Position numbers and translations under genes: made by a program. Shown here in pieces: positions 17,605-25,979 of a DNA stretch of 64,000 bases (positions are counted from its first letter, which is position 1; the number at the start of each line of letters is the position of its first letter). The stretch spans positions 1 to 64,000 of the forward strand of contig NZ_WKJK01000007.1 in the NCBI RefSeq assembly GCF_009674535.1, written 5' to 3'. The notes beneath the pieces were generated by a model, which searched no databases, had not been told where the DNA came from, and saw nothing but the letters and a program-made list of their open reading frames with translations. This stretch comes from Duganella guangzhouensis. GTDB taxonomy: Bacteria; Pseudomonadota; Gammaproteobacteria; Burkholderiales; Burkholderiaceae_D.

Positions 17605-18909
17605 ATGTCCCACATTCGTTTTGCTCGTATTAGTCTGCTCCTGGCCGCCGTTGGCCTGAACGCCGCGCCGGCCATCATGGGCCTGGCCCCGGTTCAAGCT
17701 GCGGAAGAAAAGAAAGTGGAACCGCCGAAAGACACCGTCCGCCCAGAGATCTATAAACTGATCGACCCGGCACAGATCAAGCCACTGCTGGACGCCAAAA
17801 ACTACGCCGAGTTCCAGAGCCGCATCGACCAAGCCGCGGCAATGCCTAACATCACCTCGTACGAAGACTTCATCCTGCACCGCATGCGCCTGCAACTGGC
17901 CCAAGCTCAGGGCAACGATGAAGCCAGCGTCAAGGAACTGCAAGCGATCATCGATTCGGGCCACCTGAAGCCAGAAGAAAAAGCGCGCTTCATCGAAGCC
18001 ACCGCCAACATCTACTACAGCAGCCTGAAAAACTTCGACCAGGCCATCGTCTGGTTCGACAAGTACGCCGCCGAAACCGGCGACAAGGCCAAGTTCCATC
18101 CGTTCCTGCTGCGCGCCTACTTCCTGAAAAACGACTTCGCCACCACCAAGACCGAAGTGCTGAAGGATATCGAAGCCGCCAAAGCAGCCAACGCCACGCC
18201 ACCGAAAGACACCTTGCTCCTGCTGGGTAACGTCGCCATCAAGACCAAGGAAAACGACCTGTATCTGCAGGCGGTGGAAGAGCTGACTCGCTACTACCCG
18301 ACCGAAGACTACTGGAACGACCTGCTGAACCGCACGCGCGGCAAAAAAGGCTACGCCGCGCAGCGTCTGGATCTGGACGTGGTACGTATCAAGGCCGTGG
18401 CAGCACCTGGCAAGATGGAGCCTGAAGACTACGCGGAACAAGCCGAACTGGCCGTGCTGGGCGGCTTCTTCACCGAAGCCAAGATCGCCATGGACAAGGG
18501 CTACCCGAACGGCATCCCGGCCGGCAAGGACAAAGCCGCACTGGAAAAAATCAAAGCCAGCGCCAACAAGGGCGCGGCTGACGATGCGAAAAACATCGAC
18601 AGCGGCATCCCTGCAGCGCAGAAGTCGAAAGACGGCGTTGGTCTGGTCAACCTGGGCTACAACTACGTCACCCTGGGCCAGTTCGACAAGGGCATCGACC
18701 TGATGAAGCAAGGTATCGCCAAAGGCGTGTCCAAGAATCCTGAAGACGCCAAGCTGCGCCTGGGCTATGCCCTGGTCATGGCCGGCAAAAAGGACGAGGC
18801 GGTGGAAGTACTGAAGACCATCACCGGCAACGATGGCCGTAGCGACCTGGCGCGCTACTGGATCATGTACGCGACCGGCCCCAAGGTCGCTGCCGCTGAA
18901 GCGAAGTAA
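17605..18909 (+). CDS. Exported TPR-like protein of unknown function
   Basis: A 434-residue exported protein. The signal peptide ends near residue 32 (APVQAAEEKK). The rest is helical with several TPR-like pairs, for example ARFIEATANIYYSSLKNFDQAIVWFDKY and VGLVNLGYNYVTLGQFDKGIDLMKQG. It is rich in Lys/Glu and keeps to a few preferred codons, unlike some neighbours, which suggests good expression. AAGGA lies before ATG 17605. It is 74 bases after the transporter gene, so it could share the nag transcript or have its own promoter. A terminator at 18917 follows. No specific family recognised. Confidence 0.75.
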   Translation: MSHIRFARISLLLAAVGLNAAPAIMGLAPVQAAEEKKVEPPKDTVRPEIYKLIDPAQIKPLLDAKNYAEFQSRIDQAAAMPNITSYEDFILHRMRLQLAQAQGNDEASVKELQAIIDSGHLKPEEKARFIEATANIYYSSLKNFDQAIVWFDKYAAETGDKAKFHPFLLRAYFLKNDFATTKTEVLKDIEAAKAANATPPKDTLLLLGNVAIKTKENDLYLQAVEELTRYYPTEDYWNDLLNRTRGKKGYAAQRLDLDVVRIKAVAAPGKMEPEDYAEQAELAVLGGFFTEAKIAMDKGYPNGIPAGKDKAALEKIKASANKGAADDAKNIDSGIPAAQKSKDGVGLVNLGYNYVTLGQFDKGIDLMKQGIAKGVSKNPEDAKLRLGYALVMAGKKDEAVEVLKTITGNDGRSDLARYWIMYATGPKVAAAEAK

Positions 18910-18916
18910 TACAGAA

Positions 18917-18941
18917 AGCCGGCTCCAAGCCGGCTTTTTTT
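18917..18941 (+). terminator. Rho-independent terminator
   Basis: AGCCGGC (18917-18923) and GCCGGCT (18929-18935) form a seven-base stem with a TCCAA loop, followed by seven T's. It ends the TPR gene and possibly the whole nag transcript. The T run touches the stop codon of the convergent chitinase at 18940. Confidence 0.9.
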
Positions 18942-20124
18942 ATGGCCGCATGGCTTCCGACAAGGTGTTCAGCATCTGCCGCCGCTCGTCGTCCACACTC
19001 AGTTCCCAGAACATCGCGCCGCGCAAGCCCTGCTGCTTGATGTAAGCCGCCTTCTCCCGCAGCGACTGCGGATCTTCATACGCGATCCACACCCGCTCCG
19101 CCGCGTTGTACATGTAGGGCGCATGGGCGGCCGCATCGCGATAGCGCCGGTAGCCGTCGCCGCGCTGCAGCACCATACCGTAACTGTATGAATTGCTGCC
19201 GTTGACGCCATCGGTCACGCCGCTTTCGCAAGGCTGGCGCAAGCCATCGCCATTCGGACCGGGCGGACAGCCCTTCCATCCATAACCGTAGAACGGCACG
19301 CCTAGCACCAGCTGTTGCGGCGCCACGCCGGCATGCAGATAGCGCTGCACCGAACCGGTGACGTCGTCGTACAGCGCCGCGTGGTGATTGCTGCTCTTCT
19401 CCCATGGCGCGTGATAGTCGTAGGCCATCAGGTTGATCCAGTCCAGGCTTTGCGCCAGCTGCTTCACCCACACGCCGTCGCCGGTGTAACTGGCGTTGCC
19501 GCCGGCGGCAATGGTGATGCTGTAACGCTTGCCATCCTGCTTGCCGGCTGCATCGAAAGCTGTGCGCAGCTCGCGCGCCCAGGTGATGAAGTTCTGCCGG
19601 TCCTCCGGCCGCGCACACACTTCACCCGCCACGCAAGGCACGCCCACCTCGCCAGGGAACTCCCAATCGAGGTCGACGCCATCCAGTCCATAGCGACGCA
19701 TGGTCTGCAACGACGAGGCGATGAAGTTGGCGCGCGCCGGCGCCGATGCCGCCACGTTAGAGAAGCGATTCGACCAGTCCCACCCGCCGACCGAAATCAC
19801 CACCTTGAATTGCGGATGCTGCCGCTTCAGCGCCACCAGCGCGCGCAGATTGGCGCCATCCTCCGCCTCATTGCGCCAGGCCAGCGCGCCGTTGCGCGCA
19901 TCCTGGCACGGCTCCACCTTGTTCACCGATGGATCGGCATTGCCATGCTTGCCGTCCCAGCACAGGTCCACAAACGCATACAGCGCCATGGTCAGCTTGC
20001 TGGCATCCACCGAGGACACCGGATAGCTCTGGTGCTTCCAGCCCGGATAGTAGCCGACGACTTCCGTCGCGCCGGCAGGCAGTGCGGCCGCCAGCGCGGC
20101 GGCCATTAAAAAGTTAGCTCGCAT
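18940..20124 (-). CDS. Secreted chitinase, glycoside hydrolase family 18
   Basis: A 394-residue enzyme with a signal peptide at about 1-19 (MRANFLMAAALAAALPAGA). It is a single GH18 barrel: VVGYYPGWKH at the first strand, KVVISVGGWDWSNRF near 108-121, the catalytic DxxDxDxE motif as D148-D151-D153-E155 (DGVDLDWE), then NLMAYDYHAPWE and VLGVPFYGYGW. No chitin-binding or fibronectin domain is present. It should cut chitin outside the cytoplasm to oligomers for import. Its first 11 bases overlap the end of the GntR gene, so both are made from one transcript controlled by the operator at 20907. Confidence 0.94.
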   Translation of the reverse strand: MRANFLMAAALAAALPAGATEVVGYYPGWKHQSYPVSSVDASKLTMALYAFVDLCWDGKHGNADPSVNKVEPCQDARNGALAWRNEAEDGANLRALVALKRQHPQFKVVISVGGWDWSNRFSNVAASAPARANFIASSLQTMRRYGLDGVDLDWEFPGEVGVPCVAGEVCARPEDRQNFITWARELRTAFDAAGKQDGKRYSITIAAGGNASYTGDGVWVKQLAQSLDWINLMAYDYHAPWEKSSNHHAALYDDVTGSVQRYLHAGVAPQQLVLGVPFYGYGWKGCPPGPNGDGLRQPCESGVTDGVNGSNSYSYGMVLQRGDGYRRYRDAAAHAPYMYNAAERVWIAYEDPQSLREKAAYIKQQGLRGAMFWELSVDDERRQMLNTLSEAMRP

Positions 20125-20869
20125 TCAGTTCCGCCACAAAGTCATACATATCGCCACGGAAGTAGGAACGGCAGAATTCCACCGCCCGTCCGTCGCGCAA
20201 AAATCCCAGCCGCTCGACGGCGAGGCCGGCATCGCCCTCCTTCGCCTCCAGCAGCTTGGCCTGTTCCGCATTCAGCAGCAACGCCGACAAACGCTGCAGC
20301 GCACGCACCGGGCGGTTGCCGGATCGTTCCAGCGCTTCGTACATCGAGTGATCCACCGCCTCCAGCGACGGCAGGCACGACGCCACGATGGTCGCGTACT
20401 CAAGACACATCGGCACCTCGTCCGCATAGCGCATGCGGTTGAAGCGGTACACCTTGGAGCCGGGACTCAAACGCAAGCGCATCGCCTCGTCCGGCGTTAC
20501 CGTGCCCTCCGAGCGCTTCAGCCACACGCTGCGCGGCACGCGGCCACGCGCCCGCATGTCCTCGGAAAAGGACGTCAGCTTGGCGAAGTTCTTTTCGATG
20601 CGCGTGTTGATGAAATTACCGGAGCCGGGCCGCCTTACCAGCACGCCCTCCTCGACCAGTCCATCAATCGCCTTGCGCACCGTGATGCGCGAGATATCCA
20701 GGTCCGCCGCCAGCTGACGTTCGGCCGGCAGCGCATCCTCCGGCTCCAGCAAATGCAGCTCGATGGCCGAGCGCAGCGCGCGCTGCAGCCGCTGGTACAG
20801 GGGCAGATTACTGGTCTCATTGAGGTGCTGTCGGATGTGTACCAGTGGTGTCGTTTGATCGTGTTTCAT
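20114..20869 (-). CDS. GntR-family repressor of GlcNAc use (NagQ/NagR type, UTRA domain)
   Basis: A 251-residue HutC-subfamily regulator. The N-terminal winged helix covers about residues 20-90 (LPLYQRLQRALRSAIE, DLDISRITVRKAIDGLVEEGVLVRRPGSGNF). The C-terminal UTRA sensor covers about 100-245 (GRVPRSVWLKRSEG, YADEVPMCLEYATI). This family binds GlcN-6-P or GlcNAc-6-P and leaves DNA when it does. I chose ATG 20869 (MKHDQTT); the upstream ATG at 20917 lies inside the operator box, while GAGGA sits about 13 bases before 20869. Three matching direct-repeat boxes mark its likely targets: nagK operon, its own gene with chitinase, and the TonB receptor. The ligand is inferred. Confidence 0.88.
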   Translation of the reverse strand: MKHDQTTPLVHIRQHLNETSNLPLYQRLQRALRSAIELHLLEPEDALPAERQLAADLDISRITVRKAIDGLVEEGVLVRRPGSGNFINTRIEKNFAKLTSFSEDMRARGRVPRSVWLKRSEGTVTPDEAMRLRLSPGSKVYRFNRMRYADEVPMCLEYATIVASCLPSLEAVDHSMYEALERSGNRPVRALQRLSALLLNAEQAKLLEAKEGDAGLAVERLGFLRDGRAVEFCRSYFRGDMYDFVAELNAS

Positions 20870-20906
20870 AACGATGAAGACGTCCTCTCCGTGTTTGTTC
20901 GTCGAT

Positions 20907-20924
20907 AATACCAACAAAATACCA
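20907..20924 (-). promoter_or_regulatory. NagQ-type operator before gntR-chitinase
   Basis: AATACCA-N4-AATACCA on the top strand, which is TGGTATT-N4-TGGTATT read in the direction of the gene. It is the most perfect of the three copies in the window. A TATTAT that could serve as -10 overlaps its distal half, so binding would repress the regulator itself and the chitinase. Confidence 0.8.
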
Positions 20925-21115
20925 GCCCACCACCACCGGCTCTTCGCCGATCCGAAAAATTTTTCCTCGATCTGTACAAAGCCTTATAGATAAAGGCTTT
21001 CTTTCTGTTGCAAAGACGCACAACGGTTTCCATACCACTATCTATCCGGTATTGCGCAATTGCTGAAAAGATACTTTGTAGGTTACATACAACATAACAA
21101 AAAAGAATTCCAAAG
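20925..21115. other. Divergent regulatory region between gntR and the TonB receptor
   Basis: About 190 bases of AT-richer DNA without a gene. It holds an eight-base inverted repeat, AAAGCCTT (20978-20985) and AAGGCTTT (20993-21000), with no strong T tail, and a pair of facing half-sites, ATACCA (21032-21037) and GGTATT (21048-21053), which resemble the operator half-site in inverted order. I see no open frame of credible coding character. Confidence 0.5.
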
Positions 21116-21133
21116 TGGTAGTGATCTGGTATT
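21116..21133 (+). promoter_or_regulatory. NagQ-type operator before the TonB receptor
   Basis: TGGTAGT-N4-TGGTATT, the third copy of the 11-bp-period direct repeat. A TATATT at 21144-21149 could be the -10 of the receptor promoter; the box would then cover its weak -35 and spacer, in line with repression. Confidence 0.7.
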
Positions 21134-21241
21134 GAAAGCCGGGTATATTGGCGTTGGATTGGTTTTTGGATGTAAAAACAAGTAAAGAATCACATCAACA
21201 ATCGGCAGGCTCGGCGGAGCCTTCTATCAACGGGAGGGAAC

Positions 21242-24010
21242 ATGAATCACAACTCGAATAACATCAAGATGTCCAAACTGACGCCCATCGCGACTGCGGC
21301 AGCCATCCTGACGCTGAGCGTCGCGATGAACGCCCAGGCGCAGCAAGCCGCTACCACGACCGAACCGGATACCGTGATCGTGAGCGGCATTCGCGGTTCG
21401 CTGCAGCAGTCGCTGTCGGTGAAGCGCAATGCGTCCAGCAACGTCGACGTGATTACTGCGGAAGATGTCGGCAAAATGCCAGACAAGAACGTGGCCGACT
21501 CGCTGCAGCGCGTACCGGGCGTGAACATCTCCACCTCGGGCGCGGGCTCGGGCGGCTTCGATGAAAACGACCGCGTCTCGATGCGCGGCACCGCCCCTTC
21601 GCTGACCCAGACCCTGATCAACGGCCACGCCGTATCGTCCGGCGACTGGTTCGTGCTGGACCAGGTGGGCGGCGCCGTTGGCCGTTCCGCTTCCTACTCG
21701 CTGCTGCCGTCCGAAATCGTCGGCCAGGTGGTGGTCTACAAAGCGCCAACCGCCGACCAGATCGAAGGCGGTTCGAGTGGCACCATCGACATCAAGACCC
21801 GTCATCCGCTCGACTTCAAGAACGCGATTTCGATGGAAGCCACGGTGCAGGCGGTGTACGCCACGCTGCCGGAAAAAACCGATCCGCAATTCAGTGGCCT
21901 GTTCAACTGGAAGAACGAATCCGGCACGCTGGGCCTGATGGTGCAAGCGTTCTCGGAAAAGCGCTCGCTGCGCCGCGACGGCCAGGAGCTGCTGCAATGG
22001 ACCCAGGTGTCGCCGACCAACGCCGCCGTCAAGACCAATCCTGACCTGGCCAACGTCTGGTATCCGCGCCTGATCGGTTCCTCGCTGTTCCAGCAGGAGC
22101 GCAAGCGCAAGGGCGGTCTGATCGACCTGCAGTTCAAGCCTAGCCGCGACTTCTCGCTGGAAGCGACCTACTTCCGCTCCAAGCTGGACGCATCGAACTA
22201 CAACACCAACTACATGACCGACATGAACGGCTCGGGCATGCTGGGTGCCGGCGTCGCGCCTGATCCAGGCTATGTAATCCGCAACGGCACGCTGGTGTCG
22301 GCCTCGTTCACCAACAAGGGCACCGCCGCCACGCCGCTGCGTTACGGCATCGTCGACAACATCGTGCGTGAAGGCGCTTACGCGCAGAGCGAATTCTTCG
22401 ACATCGACGGCAAATGGCGTCCGACCGACAAGCTGACCGTCACCGGCAAGATCGGCAGCACCAAGGGCAAGGGTGTGACCCCGAGCCAGGGCGTGTTTGA
22501 AGGTGACGTCAACAACTCCGGCGCCAGCTATCAGCTGAACGGCATGGGTTCGCCGGCCACCGTCAAATTCCCGAGCATTAATACCGCCGTCTTCACCGGC
22601 ACGCCGCTGGACTGGATCTTCGGCGTATCGCCAGCCACCACCGACGACAAAGAAAGCTACGGCCAGATCGACGCCGCCTTCCAGATCGACGCCGGCCCGC
22701 TGCGCGAGATCAAGTTCGGTATTCGCGGCACCCATCACACCCGCTCCAACTTCGAAGTGGCGCAGGGTCCTAACTGGTCCAACACCGACGTAGGCGGCAG
22801 CACCACCAACCCGGCCTGGAACGGCACCACCTACCCAGGCAACTTCGGTAGCGACCTTGGTGGCGACTTCCCGAAAAACGTCTGGATGCTGGACCCGGCC
22901 GTCCTGCAAGCCTGGGGCAATCTGCACTCCAACCGTGACGTCAGCCGCACCTACTACCAGGACATGTTCGACCTGAAGGAAAACACCAAGGCGATCTACG
23001 TCCAGGGTGAACTGGAAGGCGAAGGCTGGAGCGGTAACGTCGGCCTGCGCATCGTGCGTACCGAAGGCACCTCGAACGGCTACCAGATCCTGCCGAACCA
23101 GCCGGCCGGCCAAACGCTGCCTGCCTATCCATGGGGCGGTTATGTCTATCAGACCTCGACCGACAACAACAGCACCATCCCGCTGCCTAGCGCGAACTTC
23201 AAGTTCGACCTGCGTTCGGATCTGGTGGGCCGCCTCGGCATCTCGCGCACCATGACCCGTCCCGACTACGGCGCATTGGGCGGCGCGGTGCTGCTGACCG
23301 ACGAAACCCACACCGGCAACGGCGGCAATGCGCACCTGAAGCCTGTCAAGTCCACCAACCTGGACGCCTCGCTGCAATGGTACTTCGCACCGCGCGCCCT
23401 GCTGTCGGCCGGCGTGTTCTACATGGACCTGAAGGACTATGTGGGCTACGGCACCAGCAACGGCGAGTTCCTCGACACCCGCGCTTCGCAAGAGCAAAAC
23501 AAAGCGGTGTTCGCGAACTACACCATCACCTCGCCGATCAACGTCGGCGCCAAGGTGAAAGGTCTGGAACTGGCGGCACAGGTACCGGTGGGCGGCGGCT
23601 TCGGCATCGACGGCAACGTCACGCTGACCGATTCGCATCTGGACTTCGGCTCCTGCCCTGCGATGCAGACCGCGACCTCCGGCGATCCATGCGACATGCT
23701 GGGCGCTTCGAAGACCACCGCCAATGGCGGCATCTTCTTCGAAAACGACACGTTCAATGCGCGCATCAGCTACGCCTGGCGTTCGGACTTCCTGGCGGCG
23801 CAGGACCGCGGCACGCCACTGTACCAGGCTGCCACCGGCACGCTGTCGGCATCGTTCAACTACAACATCAACAAGAACCTGACCCTGACCATCAGCGGCC
23901 AGAATCTGAACAACCCGATCCTGAAGAACTACATCTACAACAAGGATCAGCCGGCACGCTTCTATGCCAACGGCGCGCAGTACTACGCCGGTCTGCATAT
24001 GAAGTACTAA
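21242..24010 (+). CDS. TonB-dependent receptor, probable chitin-oligosaccharide importer
   Basis: A 922-residue outer-membrane receptor. The signal peptide ends near residue 34 (NAQAQQAATT). A TonB-box-like TVIVSGIRGSLQQSL is near 45-58. The plug covers about 60-190 (VITAEDVGKMPDKNVADSLQRVPGVNI, then EIVGQVVVYKAPTADQIEGGSSGTIDIKT). The barrel continues to the final GLHMKY. The phrase SGIRGSLQQSL with KMPDKNVADSLQR marks the carbohydrate-type TonB receptors common in Xanthomonas and Oxalobacteraceae. The operator at 21116, the chitinase behind it and the cupin_8 gene after it place it in chitin uptake. A terminator at 24032 follows. The substrate is inferred. Confidence 0.9.
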   Translation: MNHNSNNIKMSKLTPIATAAAILTLSVAMNAQAQQAATTTEPDTVIVSGIRGSLQQSLSVKRNASSNVDVITAEDVGKMPDKNVADSLQRVPGVNISTSGAGSGGFDENDRVSMRGTAPSLTQTLINGHAVSSGDWFVLDQVGGAVGRSASYSLLPSEIVGQVVVYKAPTADQIEGGSSGTIDIKTRHPLDFKNAISMEATVQAVYATLPEKTDPQFSGLFNWKNESGTLGLMVQAFSEKRSLRRDGQELLQWTQVSPTNAAVKTNPDLANVWYPRLIGSSLFQQERKRKGGLIDLQFKPSRDFSLEATYFRSKLDASNYNTNYMTDMNGSGMLGAGVAPDPGYVIRNGTLVSASFTNKGTAATPLRYGIVDNIVREGAYAQSEFFDIDGKWRPTDKLTVTGKIGSTKGKGVTPSQGVFEGDVNNSGASYQLNGMGSPATVKFPSINTAVFTGTPLDWIFGVSPATTDDKESYGQIDAAFQIDAGPLREIKFGIRGTHHTRSNFEVAQGPNWSNTDVGGSTTNPAWNGTTYPGNFGSDLGGDFPKNVWMLDPAVLQAWGNLHSNRDVSRTYYQDMFDLKENTKAIYVQGELEGEGWSGNVGLRIVRTEGTSNGYQILPNQPAGQTLPAYPWGGYVYQTSTDNNSTIPLPSANFKFDLRSDLVGRLGISRTMTRPDYGALGGAVLLTDETHTGNGGNAHLKPVKSTNLDASLQWYFAPRALLSAGVFYMDLKDYVGYGTSNGEFLDTRASQEQNKAVFANYTITSPINVGAKVKGLELAAQVPVGGGFGIDGNVTLTDSHLDFGSCPAMQTATSGDPCDMLGASKTTANGGIFFENDTFNARISYAWRSDFLAAQDRGTPLYQAATGTLSASFNYNINKNLTLTISGQNLNNPILKNYIYNKDQPARFYANGAQYYAGLHMKY

Positions 24011-24031
24011 GCTTCATTGTGTAGTCTGTTA

Positions 24032-24067
24032 CCCGCCACGGCACTCCCGGCCCTGGCGGGTTTTTTT
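24032..24067 (+). terminator. Rho-independent terminator after the TonB receptor
   Basis: CCCGCCA (24032-24038) pairs with TGGCGGG (24054-24060) and seven T's follow. It ends the receptor transcript immediately before the cupin_8 gene, so that gene is read through or has its own start. Confidence 0.85.
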
Positions 24068-24072
24068 ATGCC

Positions 24073-25035
24073 ATGATACGGTTCATGAACGAATACCACG
24101 ATCTCGACCCGGCCAGCTTCTTTAGCGAAGTAGCGGGCAGCTACCAGCCCGCCATCCTGCGCGACTTCGTGCGCCATTGGCCAGTGGTGCAGCGCGCTAC
24201 GCATTCACCGGAAGCGCTGTGCGAATACCTGCTGGGCTTTGCCAGCGGCGTGGAGGTGGATGCGGTGATGACGCCGCCGGCCGAGCGCGGACGGCTGTTC
24301 TACAAGCCGGACATGGATGGCTTCAACTTCGTCCGCAACAAGGTGCCGCTGGCACGCGTGATCGAACAGCTGGCGCGCTATTCGCAGTTTGCCGAGCCGC
24401 CGGCGGTAGCGGTGCAAAGCGCGCTGGTGGACGACTGCCTGCCCGGCTTCGCCGCGCACAATGTGGCGCCGGCGCTGCCGCCATCGGTACGTCCGCGCCT
24501 GTGGCTGGGGAACACCATCACCACGCCGGCGCATTTCGACGAGTCATACAATCTGGCCTGCGTGGTCAGCGGCAAGCGGCGCTTCACGCTGTTCCCGCCC
24601 GAGCAGGTGGACAATCTGTATATCGGCCCGCTGGACTTCGCGCCCACACCGACGCCTATCAGCATGGTGAATTTCAGCGCGCCCGACTACGAGCGCCATC
24701 CACGCTTCCGCGAGGCGATGCAGCACGCGCTGGTGGCCGACCTGCGTCCCGGCGACGCGCTGTACATCCCCACGCTGTGGTGGCATCACGTGCAGTCCAA
24801 CGGCATCCTCAACATGATGGTCAACTACTGGTGGAAGAACGAGCAGCCGGCCGCCGATGCCGGCACCACGTTCGACGCGCTGGTCGCCACGCTGAAAGCG
24901 ATGAAGCACCAGCCGCCGGAAGTACGCGCGGCCTGGGGCACGATCTTCCAGCACTACGTGTTCGATCCGGCACAAGATCCCGCCGCACACCTCCCCGAGC
25001 ACAAGCAAGGCGTGCTGCGCAAAGCGCGTCCCTAG
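24073..25035 (+). CDS. Cupin_8/JmjC-like Fe(II) 2-oxoglutarate-dependent protein
   Basis: A 320-residue protein of the cupin-like (JmjC-related) family. It has the metal motif HFDESYN near residue 154, a VSGKRRFTLFPPEQ strand pair and the second metal histidine in LWWHHVQSN near 235. These would bind Fe(II) for an oxygenase or hydroxylase. Members next to carbohydrate TonB receptors are common, together with SapC and tryptophan halogenase-like genes, but I know of no assigned reaction. ATG 24073 is used; 24085 is an alternative. The gene ends in a CTAG shared with the convergent dehydrogenase. Confidence 0.8.
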   Translation: MIRFMNEYHDLDPASFFSEVAGSYQPAILRDFVRHWPVVQRATHSPEALCEYLLGFASGVEVDAVMTPPAERGRLFYKPDMDGFNFVRNKVPLARVIEQLARYSQFAEPPAVAVQSALVDDCLPGFAAHNVAPALPPSVRPRLWLGNTITTPAHFDESYNLACVVSGKRRFTLFPPEQVDNLYIGPLDFAPTPTPISMVNFSAPDYERHPRFREAMQHALVADLRPGDALYIPTLWWHHVQSNGILNMMVNYWWKNEQPAADAGTTFDALVATLKAMKHQPPEVRAAWGTIFQHYVFDPAQDPAAHLPEHKQGVLRKARP

Positions 25036-25886
25036 CGCTTGCGCCGGATGGTCGCGGCCACCGACCAGTCGCGATCCTGCAAGCCCTGCGCCAGCGCTTC
25101 GTGCATGTTCTCGCGCACCTGCTCGGCCACCGGCAGCAGCGCGCCCTTGGCCTCGGCGGCCGACAGCGCCAGGTTCACATCCTTGAGCCCCAGCGGCAGC
25201 CGGAAGCCCGGCTCAAAGGTATTGGTCGCAATAAAGCCGCCATAACGCTGATAGCTTGGACTGGCGAAGATCGTGTTGGTCAGCACCTCCAGCAAATCCG
25301 CCGCCGACACGCCGTAACTTTCGCCCAGATGCGCCGCCTCGCCCATGGCCGTGAAAGCCTGCGCGATCATCATATTGCCGGAGATCTTGACCACATTGGC
25401 GCGCTTCGGATCATCGCCCAGCAGCCAGGTCTTGCGGCCGATCGCATCCAGCAACGGCTGCACGCGCGCGATGGCTTGCGCATCGCCCGCCGCCAGCACG
25501 TTCAGCTGCGCCGCCGCTGCCACCGCCGGCACACCAAACACCGGCGCCGACACAAACGCCACGCCGGCCTCGCGATGCCGCGCCGCCAGCTCGTCCACCA
25601 GCGCCAGCGAAATCGTCGCCATCATCACGTGCACGCACGCCTTGCTGGCGCCCGCCAACACGCCGCTGTCCAGAATCACACTGCGCACCGCCTCGTCGTT
25701 GGCCAGCATGGTCATCACCACATCCGCCTCGAACGCCTGCGCCGGCGAGTCCAGCACCGTCACACCCTCGATTGCCTGCGCCGCCTCCCGATTGCGATTC
25801 CACACGCTGACGCTGTGCCCCGCCCGCACCAGATTAGGTACCATCGCCGCGCCCATGGCGCCAATTCCGATAAAACTGACTTTCAT
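25032..25886 (-). CDS. NAD(P)-dependent beta-hydroxyacid dehydrogenase
   Basis: A 284-residue enzyme of the 3-hydroxyisobutyrate dehydrogenase family. The nucleotide-binding start VSFIGIGAMGAAMVPNL is at residues 3-19. The substrate region SAPVFGVPAVAAAAQLNVLAAG and the catalytic lysine segment (VVKISGNMMIAQAF) are present. ATG 25886 is set by GGAGGT seven bases upstream; an in-frame start at 25961 is not homologous. The exact acid cannot be told from sequence. The LysR gene starting at 25980 is divergent, so it probably regulates this gene. Confidence 0.87.
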   Translation of the reverse strand: MKVSFIGIGAMGAAMVPNLVRAGHSVSVWNRNREAAQAIEGVTVLDSPAQAFEADVVMTMLANDEAVRSVILDSGVLAGASKACVHVMMATISLALVDELAARHREAGVAFVSAPVFGVPAVAAAAQLNVLAAGDAQAIARVQPLLDAIGRKTWLLGDDPKRANVVKISGNMMIAQAFTAMGEAAHLGESYGVSAADLLEVLTNTIFASPSYQRYGGFIATNTFEPGFRLPLGLKDVNLALSAAEAKGALLPVAEQVRENMHEALAQGLQDRDWSVAATIRRKR

Positions 25887-25979
25887 TGCACACCTCCGAT
25901 ACTGTAAGCCAGCCAGTATGCGCCGCCCGCGCCGGCACCGGTAGTGGACCGCCACGCACAATTGTTATACGCTCGACGT

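Noticed and set aside
20978-21000. Inverted repeat AAAGCCTT/AAGGCTTT as a terminator or attenuator
   Set aside because: Only three GC pairs in the stem and no T run on either strand; listed only as part of the intergenic region.
21227-23998. A long open frame of over 900 codons antisense to the TonB receptor
   Set aside because: GC-rich codon use leaves the antisense frame open. It has no family motif, no start signal, and an implausible Gly/Val/Arg-rich composition; the sense frame has a signal peptide, plug and barrel.
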